Origin: Bifidobacterium miconis
GTDB lineage: Bacteria; Actinomycetota; Actinomycetes; Actinomycetales; Bifidobacteriaceae
Length of the DNA: 64,000 bases
Reading direction: 5' to 3'
Assembly (NCBI RefSeq): GCF_019331735.1
Contig: NZ_JAHBBH010000010.1
Location: 23,347-87,346 of the forward strand
Made by a program: the position numbers and the translations under genes. Below the pieces are notes generated by a model, which worked only from the letters and a program-made list of their open reading frames with translations, had not been told where the DNA came from and made no database searches. Within the stretch, counting starts at the first letter, position 1, and the number at the start of each line of letters is the position of its first letter. Positions 44,063-51,604 of this stretch are shown piece after piece.

Positions 44063-44146
44063 ATCATGTTCAAACTCAACGTTTCGAAGAAGTGATTGTT
44101 GAGTAGTGTCGATGGCCTTGGGATTCCAGTAATTCCAAGGCCCTTG
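44063..44146 (+). repeat. ychF-tail direct repeat DR5
   Basis: Fifth copy: ATC ATG then codons for FKLNVSKK and TGA, spacer TTGTTGAGTAGTGTC (nearly identical to DR1 and DR2), then the hairpin GGCCTTGGGATT / AATTCCAAGGCC (44114-44125 with 44131-44142, one G-T pair). This is the last copy I can find; it ends the cassette region. Confidence 0.87.
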
Positions 44147-44152
44147 GTTTTT
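44112..44152 (+). terminator. Terminator hairpin of DR5
   Basis: Twelve-bp stem with 5-nt loop CCAGT followed by CTTGGTTTTTCG. Of the five copies this has the best T-tract. Confidence 0.75.
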
Positions 44153-44223
44153 CGTCGACATGACTTTTCGGTCATATGCTGGTCAACGTCTGGCCTGGGA
44201 TAATTGCACCGCAGCCCGTCCTC

Positions 44224-44256
44224 GTACCGTATGCGGTACATGGCGTACCGCATACG
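44224..44256. promoter_or_regulatory. GTACCG inverted-repeat operator upstream of the acetyltransferase
   Basis: CGTATGCGGTAC (44228-44239) is a perfect 12-bp inverted repeat of GTACCGCATACG (44245-44256) with loop ATGGC. The left arm itself contains a palindrome GTACCG-TATG-CGGTAC (44224-44239), giving three GTACCG half-sites in alternating orientation. It lies about 85 nt before the acetyltransferase start, well placed for a repressor binding site. The cognate regulator is not identified. Confidence 0.55.
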
Positions 44257-44339
44257 TCGGGAATTTCAATCTGAGAGGATCGCCGCCGCTAGCATGGTTG
44301 GTGTTGGTGTATAGGCCGCAGTCAAAGGGGATGCATGAC

Positions 44340-44972
44340 ATGACGAGCATGAACGAGCTGGACAAGTGCATGGCAGGGGAAATCTACGATTGCCACGATC
44401 CGATATTCCTTGAGTACAAGAACACCGCGCGACGCCTGCTCGCCGAATACAATCGTCTGCCGTACGACGCGAAGACACGCAAGCGGGAGATCCTCGAATC
44501 GCTGTTTGGTTCGGTCGGCGAGAACGTATCCGTCGGATTGCCGTTCATCTGCGACTACGGGCGCAACGTCCGCATCGGCGCGAATGTGTCCGTCAATATG
44601 AACTGCACGTTCGTCGACTGCAACACGATCGACATCGGATCGGACACGCTCATCGCGTCGAACGTACAGCTGTACACGGCCACGCATCCGGTCGAACTTG
44701 CCGACCGTCTCGTCGACGGCTGGAAACCGGGCGACGCGCACTACCGGTGGAACACATACGCCAAGCCGATCCGCATCGGTCGTGGCTGCTGGTTGGGAGG
44801 AGGCGTCATCGTGCTGCCCGGCGTGACCATCGGCGATGGCACGGTGATCGGAGCCGGTTCGGTCGTCACGCGCGACATTCCCGCGAACGTGGTCGCCGTC
44901 GGCAACCCATGCCGCGTACTTCGTTCGATCAACGGCTCCGATCGGGCAGATCTGTCCCGGACCTTAGCCTGA
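44340..44972 (+). CDS. Sugar O-acetyltransferase (maltose/galactoside type)
   Basis: Left-handed beta-helix acetyltransferase of 210 residues using acetyl-CoA on a sugar hydroxyl. The N-terminal Mac domain (MNELDKCMAGEIYDCHDPIF..) is followed by hexapeptide repeats: VRIGANVSVNMNCTFVDCNTIDIGSDTLIASNVQLYTATHPV (catalytic His in TATHPV) and RIGRGCWLGGGVIVLPGVTIGDGTVIGAGSVVTRDIPANVVAVGNPCRVLR. ATG 44340 is chosen with AAAGGGG 9 nt upstream; ATG 44331 is too close to that site. The 3' end overlaps a convergent SIS-domain fragment by 44 nt. Confidence 0.88.
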   Translation: MTSMNELDKCMAGEIYDCHDPIFLEYKNTARRLLAEYNRLPYDAKTRKREILESLFGSVGENVSVGLPFICDYGRNVRIGANVSVNMNCTFVDCNTIDIGSDTLIASNVQLYTATHPVELADRLVDGWKPGDAHYRWNTYAKPIRIGRGCWLGGGVIVLPGVTIGDGTVIGAGSVVTRDIPANVVAVGNPCRVLRSINGSDRADLSRTLA

Positions 44973-45129
44973 CAAGACGGCGGGCCAGCGATTCGATGAC
45001 GAACAAGCCGAGATTTGCGAACAGGCGCGCGCCATAGTCGGCGATCGTGCCGGATGATCCCTCTCCGATGAAGATGATTGGATCCGCCCGTTCAAACAGC
45101 GAGGTCGCTTCGCCGAGCATGATCGTCAC
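44929..45129 (-). pseudogene. Fragment of an RpiR-type SIS domain
   Basis: A 66-codon frame from GTG 45129 (overlapping the MFS stop as GTGA) includes LFERADPIIFIGEGSSGTIA followed by DYGARLFANLGL. This matches the start of the SIS phosphosugar-binding domain of RpiR-family regulators (I-x-x-x-G-x-G-S-S-G). The helix-turn-helix half and most of the SIS domain are absent, and the frame runs into the end of the acetyltransferase gene. It is therefore probably a remnant of a sugar-phosphate regulator truncated when neighbouring genes arrived. It could still be translated by coupling with the MFS gene. Confidence 0.5.
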
Positions 45130-46637
45130 CGTGGCGTTGCGCGGGAGATCAGTGCGACGATGCCGAGCGTGACGACGATGACCGCGGCAGCCGCGGTGAA
45201 GCTGCCGGTCATCGCGGATTCATAGGCGCGGGACGCCGCCTGTCGTGTCAGGTCGCCCGTCGCGCCCGCGAACCCAGCGGCCCGCTGGAAGTCCAGCGTC
45301 ACGGAGCCGGCGGACTGCGGATTCAGTCCGGCGGATTGCGCGAGATCATGGAATCCCGCCGCATATAGTCCGCTTTGTATGCTGCCGAAGATTCCCACGC
45401 CGATGATGGATCCGAATTGCCGGAACACGGTCAGCAAACTGGAACCGGCGCCGGATTGCTCGACCGGGACCCGGCCCATGGCCCAGGTCAGCATCGCCGG
45501 CTGGCCGGCGCCCAGGCCGAGACCGGCCATGAGCTGACCGATCAGGACCGTCGATTGTTTCGCCGCTTCATTGGGCCACCACATGGCGGCGCCGATTGTC
45601 AGCATGCCGGCGGCCAGACACGCCAAGGCCAGCAGGCTCGTGCCGCGCGGGCCGAGCCGGGAGACGAGCCAATCATTCATCCGCGACCCCACGATGGACG
45701 CGACGACCAGCGGCATCAACAGCATGCCTCCGACCAGCGCGCCATGGCGCAGCACCGTCTCGAGATAAGCCGGCATGATGAAGATGATGCCGTACATCGA
45801 GAAGTTCAGCATCATCAATGCCGGCGCGCAGGCGGCGAACGAGGGATCCCGCATCAGGTCGAGTGCCATCAATGGATTGCGGGACGCGCGGTCGTGCAGC
45901 ACGAATCCCGCGATCAGTGCGGCGCCGACCGTCATCGGAATCCAAGCGTCCGCGGCCAGAACGCCATGCTGTGCATTGACCAGACCGGTCGAGAACAGGG
46001 TGAATCCGGCGAACATCATCGCCACCGACGTCCACGGCACATGCAGCGACCGGGACTTGCGCGATCCGCCGGTCTGCGGGACGTTCATGCGGATGATCGC
46101 GATCACGGCGAGGAACACCACGCCGTCGAATCCGAAGATGCCGCGCCATCCCAGCGTCGCGGTGAGCACTCCGCCGACGAGCGGGCCGAACGGCACGCCC
46201 AAGGTGCCGGCTATCGCCCACGCGGTCATGGCGCGGGACAATCCGGGGCCCCGGAACAAGACGCCCAGCAGCGCCTGTCCCATCGGGATGACCACGCCCG
46301 CGCCGGCGCCCATGATCGATCGCGAGACGAGCAGCGCCGGCACGTTTCCGGCCATAAGACCGATCGCGGACGCGACGACGAACATGCCCAATCCGGCAAG
46401 CATGGTCTTCAGATGACCGAGCCGGTCGCCAAGGAACCCGGCCAGCAGCACCACGGCCGCGAAGACGAGATTGTAGCTGGATACGATCCACTGCTGTTGC
46501 GCCATGCCGGCTTTGAGTGTCTCGGCAATGTTCGGCAGCGCCACGTTGAATGCTGTGGTGTTGACCATCATCACCAGTTCGGCGGCGCATAGGCAGATCA
46601 GGGAACGGTGCAGGGTTCGTTCTTTCGCATTAGCCAT
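45126..46637 (-). CDS. MFS transporter, DHA2 (14-TM) type
   Basis: Multidrug-efflux-like antiporter of 503 residues with about 14 hydrophobic segments. Motifs: VMMVNTTAFNVALPNIAETL near TM1, QQWIVSSYNLVFAAVVLLAGFLGDRLGHLKTML (motif A) and GTLGVPFGPLVGGVLTATLGWRGIFGFDG (motif C). The start is ATG 46637, about 10 nt after AGGTGG; a GTG at 46649 is possible. Divergent from a TetR gene with an obvious palindromic operator between them, so it is likely repressed by that TetR and induced by a substrate drug or metabolite. Confidence 0.88.
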   Translation of the reverse strand: MANAKERTLHRSLICLCAAELVMMVNTTAFNVALPNIAETLKAGMAQQQWIVSSYNLVFAAVVLLAGFLGDRLGHLKTMLAGLGMFVVASAIGLMAGNVPALLVSRSIMGAGAGVVIPMGQALLGVLFRGPGLSRAMTAWAIAGTLGVPFGPLVGGVLTATLGWRGIFGFDGVVFLAVIAIIRMNVPQTGGSRKSRSLHVPWTSVAMMFAGFTLFSTGLVNAQHGVLAADAWIPMTVGAALIAGFVLHDRASRNPLMALDLMRDPSFAACAPALMMLNFSMYGIIFIMPAYLETVLRHGALVGGMLLMPLVVASIVGSRMNDWLVSRLGPRGTSLLALACLAAGMLTIGAAMWWPNEAAKQSTVLIGQLMAGLGLGAGQPAMLTWAMGRVPVEQSGAGSSLLTVFRQFGSIIGVGIFGSIQSGLYAAGFHDLAQSAGLNPQSAGSVTLDFQRAAGFAGATGDLTRQAASRAYESAMTGSFTAAAAVIVVTLGIVALISRATPR

Positions 46638-46658
46638 AAGCCAACCCACCTAAGATAC

Positions 46659-46675
46659 TAATAAGTTTCTTATTA
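46659..46675. promoter_or_regulatory. TetR-type palindromic operator
   Basis: TAATAAG-TTT-CTTATTA is a perfect 7-bp inverted repeat around TTT, in the 156-nt space between the divergent MFS and TetR starts and about 22 nt before the MFS ATG. A related half (AATAAGAAA) recurs near 46701. Size and symmetry are typical of TetR-family operators. Confidence 0.7.
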
Positions 46676-46793
46676 ACCACAGATGATTATAGGTACTCGC
46701 AAATAAGAAACGCCGTGGTATCTTGTAAAAAGGCGATGTGGACGAACGGGCGACCGTTGGCCGCAACGCCCATACCACATATGGAGATGAGCC

Positions 46794-47414
46794 ATGGAAA
46801 CGAACAACGAGCCGAAACAGACGCGTCGTCGGGGCAAGACGTTGGAAACGGCCATTCTGGAGGCCGCATGGGAACAGCTGTCCGCATGCCGCGCCGAGGA
46901 GTTCACCTTCGACAACGTGGCTGCCAGGGCGCACACCAGCAAGCCGGTGCTGTACCGCCGATGGTCGGATCGTACGGAACTGTTCGTAGCCGCCGTGAGA
47001 CAACACCGTGACCGCGCCGCCATCGAACGTCCGGACACCGGCACGCTCAGGGGCGACGTCATTTCCATCCTCCTGCAGCTCAACCGCAAGCAGTCCGACG
47101 CGGTGATGGTGCTGGCCAAATTCGGCGTGTACGCCAGCTGGCTCGGCGTGAGTGCGCACGAACTGTACGAGCGCACGATGATCAGCGACCAACCCAGCGT
47201 CATGATGGCCATCGACAACGCGCGCGTGCGCGGCGACATCACCTGCGAACTGCCGGAATCGCTGCTGCGCATGCCCGGAGAACTCGGACGCGCGATCATC
47301 CTGCGCGACATGCGGCCCTTGTCCGAAGCGGACATCGTCGCCACGGTCGACGAGCTGTTCCTTCCGCTCGTCGACCATTACGAGCGTCGGGCGCGAATCG
47401 CCGCCAACCAGTAA
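46794..47414 (+). CDS. TetR/AcrR-type transcriptional regulator
   Basis: 206-residue regulator. The DNA-binding domain is TRRRGKTLETAILEAAWEQLSACRAEEFTFDNVAARAHTSKPVLYRRWSDRTELFVAAV, with recognition helix KPVLYRRW typical of the actinobacterial group with TetR_C_11/16-like C-termini. The ligand domain contains SDAVMVLAKFGVYASWLG. GGAGATGAGCC precedes ATG 46794. Divergent from the DHA2 transporter; the palindrome at 46659 is its likely operator. Confidence 0.88.
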   Translation: METNNEPKQTRRRGKTLETAILEAAWEQLSACRAEEFTFDNVAARAHTSKPVLYRRWSDRTELFVAAVRQHRDRAAIERPDTGTLRGDVISILLQLNRKQSDAVMVLAKFGVYASWLGVSAHELYERTMISDQPSVMMAIDNARVRGDITCELPESLLRMPGELGRAIILRDMRPLSEADIVATVDELFLPLVDHYERRARIAANQ

Positions 47415-47589
47415 TACGTTTGTTTACGTTGACGCCAAGGACGGAATCCGCGCCGTATCGTGCGGACGGAACGGTGCGCCGCGGTCTATACTCGTTGCGG
47501 AGTCGTTGCCGTGCATACGGCGGTGCGCTGCCGCATGTTAGGCATCGCACGATGGGTACATGACCGGACGAGTAGAGGGGAGACCTGTC

Positions 47590-48750
47590 GTGAAGAAAAG
47601 TCTGCTGGCGATAGCCGCGGGGGCGTTCGTGCTCGGCGCCGCCGAATTCGTGATGATGGGCATCCTGCCGCAGACGGCGGCCGCCATGGCGGTGTCCATT
47701 CCGACCGCCGGCCATTTCATCTCCGCGTACGCCATCGGCGTGTGCTTCGGCGTGACCATGCTGGTGTTCGGCCGCAAGGCCAGCCCGAAGCATCTGGTGA
47801 TCCTCTTCATGGCGCTTGCGCTCGCCGGCAACGCCCTGAGCGCGGCCGCGCCGAACGCCGAGGTGCTTGTCATCGCCCGCTTCATCGCAGGGCTTCCCCA
47901 CGGCGCGTTCTTCGGCACCGGCACCGTGATCGCCAAGGCGCTCGCGGACAAGGGACGCGAGGGCAAGGCGGTGTCCGTGATGGTCACCGGGCAGACGCTC
48001 GCCAACATGCTCGGCGTGCCGGCCGGCACACTGCTCGCCGAATACCTCGACTGGCGGCTGGCCTTCGTCATCCTCGCGGTCGGCGCCGGCGTCACCATCG
48101 CGCTGACCGTGGCGTGGATGCCGCTCATCCCGGCCGTGCCCGACGCCGGGCTCGCCGGACAGTTCCGGTTCCTCGCCAAGCCCGGCCCGTGGCTGGTGCT
48201 GGGCGCCGTGTTCGTCGGCAATTCCGGCGTGTTCTGCTGGTGGAGCTATGTGTCGCCGTGGCTGCAGAAGACCGGCGGCTATGATTCCCGGCTCATTCCG
48301 CTGCTCATGATGCTCGCCGGCTTCGGCATGGTGGTCGGCGGACTCGCCGGCGGCCATCTGGCCGACCGATGGCTGCATTCGGTGACCGCCGCCGTGGGGC
48401 AGTCGATCTCCGCCGTAGGCCTGCTGCTGGTCTTCATGGTCCCCGGCAACCTCGTGACTTGCGCACTGCTCACCTTCTGGATCGCGTTCGGCCTGTTCTT
48501 CATCAACGGCCCGCAGATGCTACTCATGGCCGAAGCCGGCAAGGGCGGCGGCGAACTCATCGGCGGCGCCGCGGTGCAGATCGCGTTCAACGGCGGCAAC
48601 GCCGTCGGCTCCCTTGTCGGAGGCACGGCGCTGAATATGTCCGGCATGAACTATCACGTCATCGGCCTCGCCGGCATGCCGTTCACCGTGGCGGCCGTGT
48701 TGCTGCTGGTCGCGTTCGCGCTGCGGTTCGAGCGTCGCGGCGCACGATGA
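47590..48750 (+). CDS. MFS transporter, DHA1 (AraJ/Bmr-like) type
   Basis: 12-TM efflux transporter of 386 residues. It opens KKSLLAIAAGAFVLGAAEFVMMGILPQTAAAM (the AEF-x-x-x-G-x-LP motif of AraJ/YdhP-like proteins), with AISAYAIGV-like TM2 (HFISAYAIGVCFGVTMLVFGRK), FIAGLPHGAFFGTGTVIA, and motif C-like VTGQTLANMLGVPAGTLLAEYLDWR. It is probably a sugar or drug exporter. The start is GTG 47590, 10 nt after GGGGAG; an ATG at 47560 lacks a site. Single gene, ending the accessory-looking region before dtd. Confidence 0.85.
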   Translation: MKKSLLAIAAGAFVLGAAEFVMMGILPQTAAAMAVSIPTAGHFISAYAIGVCFGVTMLVFGRKASPKHLVILFMALALAGNALSAAAPNAEVLVIARFIAGLPHGAFFGTGTVIAKALADKGREGKAVSVMVTGQTLANMLGVPAGTLLAEYLDWRLAFVILAVGAGVTIALTVAWMPLIPAVPDAGLAGQFRFLAKPGPWLVLGAVFVGNSGVFCWWSYVSPWLQKTGGYDSRLIPLLMMLAGFGMVVGGLAGGHLADRWLHSVTAAVGQSISAVGLLLVFMVPGNLVTCALLTFWIAFGLFFINGPQMLLMAEAGKGGGELIGGAAVQIAFNGGNAVGSLVGGTALNMSGMNYHVIGLAGMPFTVAAVLLLVAFALRFERRGAR

Positions 48751-48846
48751 TGCCGCTCCGGCGATCTTGTCGTTGTCGAATGGATGCATGCGACGGCGGC
48801 GAGATGCCTCGTCCGCGGGAGCGCGGCCTGTGGCATAATCGGCGAT

Positions 48847-49332
48847 ATGAGAATTGTGATTCAACGCGTGTCCCAGGCAAGCGTCGACGTCGTCAACGAG
48901 TTGGGGACACTTGATCCCACGTTCGAGCCGCAGCAGATCGGACCGGGGTACATGATTCTGGTGGGGGTCTCCGATGCGGACGGCGACGCGGAGGTCGCGT
49001 GGCTCGCGCACAAGGTGCTCAACCTGCGCGTCTTCGAGGATGAGCAAGGCAAGATGAACCGCTCCATTCAGGACATCGGCGGAGAAATCCTCTCGATTTC
49101 GCAGTTCACGCTGTTCGCCGACGTGCACAAGGGCAATCGGCCCAGCTTCATTCGTGCCGGCAAGCCCGAACACGCCGACCTGACGTGGATCAAGTTCAAC
49201 GAGGCATTGCGGTCCGGGGGAGTGCCGGTGCGGGAGGGGCGATTCGGCGCGCACATGCGCGTCGGATTGGTCAACGATGGCCCGGTCACGATCGTCGTCG
49301 ACACGGACGTGGACATGCCGCGCAAGTCGTGA
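48847..49332 (+). CDS. dtd: D-aminoacyl-tRNA deacylase
   Basis: Clears D-amino acids (and Gly-tRNA-Ala) from tRNAs. The 161-residue product begins MRIVIQRVSQASVDV and carries the cross-subunit active-site motifs SQFTLFADVHKGNRPSFIRAGKPE and the C-terminal NDGPVTIVVDTD (Gly-Pro-Val-Thr, the variant of the GPVT motif). A 16-residue insert after SQASVDVVNE lengthens it over the usual 145-150. The upstream ATG at 48784 would add unconserved sequence and is rejected; no good Shine-Dalgarno precedes 48847, and transcription could start close to it. Confidence 0.93.
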   Translation: MRIVIQRVSQASVDVVNELGTLDPTFEPQQIGPGYMILVGVSDADGDAEVAWLAHKVLNLRVFEDEQGKMNRSIQDIGGEILSISQFTLFADVHKGNRPSFIRAGKPEHADLTWIKFNEALRSGGVPVREGRFGAHMRVGLVNDGPVTIVVDTDVDMPRKS

Positions 49333-49403
49333 GCGTTCGCCGCCGGCGTTCGCGGAGCGCGTTTGGCGACGGCGTAATTAGATCAAATGTTCGACACGCT
49401 GGT

Positions 49404-49417
49404 CGAACGAATGTTCG
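49404..49417. promoter_or_regulatory. Candidate LexA (SOS) box
   Basis: CGAACGAATGTTCG is a perfect CGAAC-N4-GTTCG, the actinobacterial/Gram-positive LexA consensus. It lies 10 nt before a TATGCT -10 box (49427-49432) of the S10-type peptidase gene, where it would overlap the -35 region. A second, looser inverted repeat TTCGA..TCGAA is nested just upstream (49390-49407). Confidence 0.6.
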
Positions 49418-49472
49418 ATTATCTGGTATGCTGATACAACGGGGCGAAGTCCCCACGGAAAGGATGGTCATC

Positions 49473-51056
49473 ATGGGTGATGCAGTCAACGAACAGCAAG
49501 GAACGCAGCAGGCGACTGCGGCCGGCGCGGCGCAGAAGGCGACGCCGAAGCTTCCCGAACCGTACGAGAAGACCACGTGGCACAGCATCGCGATCGACGG
49601 CCGCGAGCTGCGGTACAACGCCACCGTCGGCACGATCAACATCGACTCCGGCAAGGTCAAGCCCGCCGCCAGCATCTTCTTCACCGCATTCAGCCTGACC
49701 GACGATTCGGGGCAGACCGACCCGGCCCGCCCGGTCACCTTCATCTTCAACGGCGGTCCGGGGTCGTCCACCACTTTCCTGCTCATGGGATCCATCGCCC
49801 CCAAGCGCATCGACGTGCCCGACGCCGCGCCCGTGCCCGCGGCGCCCTATCATCTGGAGGACAACCCGTACACGCTGCTGCCCGACTCCGACCTGGTGTT
49901 TATCGACGCAGCCGGCGCCGGCTTCTCCGAAATCCTCGACGCGGCCAAACCCTCGCTGTGGTCGGTGGACGGCGACGTGGCCGGATTCAGCGCGTTCATT
50001 CGCGCCTACCTGAGCAAATACCACCGCTGGAACTCGCCCAAGTACGTGCTCGGCGAATCCTACGGCACCACGCGCGGGGCCGCCCTCGCATACCGTCTCC
50101 AGCAGGACGGCGTCGCGCTCAACGGCCTCACGCTCATCTCCAACATCCTCGACTACGCCTACACGCTCGACACCTCCGACCAGTTCTACATCGGCTACTT
50201 CCCGACCTTCGCGTCCGTCGCCAAATACCACGGACGCGCCGCCTCCGACACGGAAACCGCCAAACACCTGCAGCAGGCCCGAGCGTTCGCCAACGGTCCG
50301 CTGCGTCTCGCGCTCGCCGCCGGAGCGTCGCTCGACGACGCCACCAAGCGCCGCGTCGCCGAGCGATACGCCGAACTGACCGGATTGGACGCGCAGTACG
50401 TCTACGATTCCGACCTGCGCGTCGTGGACATGCGCTTCCGCAAGGAACTGCTGCGCGACGAGGAGAAGATCGTCGGACGCTACGACGGTCGCGTCGCTGG
50501 CTACGACCTCGACCGCATCAACGACGAGGAGACGTTCGTGGTCGACGATGCTTTCCTTGATCCGGCGTACTCGAGCCTGTGCAACGCGTATCTGCGCGAC
50601 GAGCTCGGCTGGGACCGCACTCCCGAACGCCGCGGATTCGCCGACTTCGACTGGAGCGCCACCGAGCCCGGCAAAGGATGGACGTGGTGGCATCGCCAGC
50701 CCGACGGCGCCAAGTCCTCGTGGGGAGGGAACATCCCGTTCCCGAACGTGCTGCCCGACCTTGCCGCCGCCATCGCCCACCAGCCCACGCTCAAGGTGCT
50801 GATCGGCAACGGCATCTACGACCTGTGCACGCCGTTCTTCCAGACCGAATACGACATCGATCATCTCGGCCTGCCCAAGCCGCTGCGCGGCAACGTCGCG
50901 TTCACCTACTATCCGGCCGGCCACATGCTGTATTCGTCCAAGGAGAGCCTCGCCAAGTTCTGCAACGATCTCAAGCGCTTCTACAACGCGGACGTCAGCG
51001 GTCTCGCCGAGATCAACGAGCGTCCCGCGCAGCCGGAGCAGGACATCCGGCTGTGA
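49473..51056 (+). CDS. Serine carboxypeptidase-like protein (S10 family)
   Basis: 527-residue bacterial S10 peptidase-like protein. It shows TFIFNGGPGSSTTFLLMGSIAPKRI (oxyanion GGPGSS), SDLVFIDAAGAGFSEIL, the nucleophile elbow YVLGESYGTTRGAALA (GESYG), KVLIGNGIYDLCTPFF (Asp) and YYPAGHMLYSSKESL (His), completing a Ser-Asp-His triad. No signal peptide is visible, so it is probably cytosolic, as for other bifidobacterial members. It would release C-terminal residues from peptides. ATG 49473 is chosen (GGAAAGG 9 nt upstream); ATG 49464 sits on the site. The upstream LexA-like box is unexpected. Confidence 0.87.
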   Translation: MGDAVNEQQGTQQATAAGAAQKATPKLPEPYEKTTWHSIAIDGRELRYNATVGTINIDSGKVKPAASIFFTAFSLTDDSGQTDPARPVTFIFNGGPGSSTTFLLMGSIAPKRIDVPDAAPVPAAPYHLEDNPYTLLPDSDLVFIDAAGAGFSEILDAAKPSLWSVDGDVAGFSAFIRAYLSKYHRWNSPKYVLGESYGTTRGAALAYRLQQDGVALNGLTLISNILDYAYTLDTSDQFYIGYFPTFASVAKYHGRAASDTETAKHLQQARAFANGPLRLALAAGASLDDATKRRVAERYAELTGLDAQYVYDSDLRVVDMRFRKELLRDEEKIVGRYDGRVAGYDLDRINDEETFVVDDAFLDPAYSSLCNAYLRDELGWDRTPERRGFADFDWSATEPGKGWTWWHRQPDGAKSSWGGNIPFPNVLPDLAAAIAHQPTLKVLIGNGIYDLCTPFFQTEYDIDHLGLPKPLRGNVAFTYYPAGHMLYSSKESLAKFCNDLKRFYNADVSGLAEINERPAQPEQDIRL

Positions 51057-51226
51057 ATCGCACGGCCGCCTGACCCGGTCCGCTCTCCCGCGGCGCGTGC
51101 CGGCGACATGTGCGGGAAATGCGACGATGGGATGCCCCTCATCGCATTTCCCGGTCGCGTGCGGCATGATGGGGCGATACCGCCCGGGAAACGCCGCGGG
51201 ACATCTGCACGGAAGGAAAACAGCGC

Positions 51227-51553
51227 ATGGACTCCAACTTTGATCTGTCGAAACTGGACCTGTCGAACATCGATCTGTCCAAACTCGATCTGTCGTTCAT
51301 CGACAGAATCGTGCTGTGGTACGGCAGCCTGCCCGACTCCGTGCGCACGCTGATCACCGTCGCCGTCGGTGCGGCGGTCGCCTACGCGGTGTTCCGCATC
51401 GTCGTCAGGATCATCAAGGGCATGCTCGGCGCGGCCATCGCCGCCGTGCTCGCCTTTCTGCTGACCACCGTGCCCGGCAACATGCTGCTGTCGCAGGCGT
51501 TCGACCGCGTCGAGCAGCAGATCTCCACCAGCCTGTCCAGCCAAAACCAATAA
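51227..51553 (+). CDS. Small membrane protein with pentapeptide-like N-terminal repeats
   Basis: 108 residues, function unknown. The N-terminus reads FDLSKLDLSNIDLSKLDLSF: four tandem five-residue units of the form D-L-S-x-(L/I), resembling a short pentapeptide-repeat (A(D/N)LxX) ladder. Two hydrophobic segments follow (TLITVAVGAAVAYAVFRIVV and MLGAAIAAVLAFLLTTV), then a polar tail. AGGAAAACAGCGC precedes ATG 51227. A zinc-ribbon gene follows after 51 nt in the same direction, so they may be co-transcribed. Confidence 0.75.
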   Translation: MDSNFDLSKLDLSNIDLSKLDLSFIDRIVLWYGSLPDSVRTLITVAVGAAVAYAVFRIVVRIIKGMLGAAIAAVLAFLLTTVPGNMLLSQAFDRVEQQISTSLSSQNQ

Positions 51554-51604
51554 AGGCGACAAAGCCGATCAACGGACGCACCAACACGAAAGGAAACCAC
51601 CATC

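Noticed and set aside
34925..44146. A classical integron or an integrative element with its own integrase
   Set aside because: No tyrosine or serine recombinase, excisionase or relaxase is encoded between the tails, and the repeats are coding tails plus terminators rather than attC-like sites with R/Y core sites.
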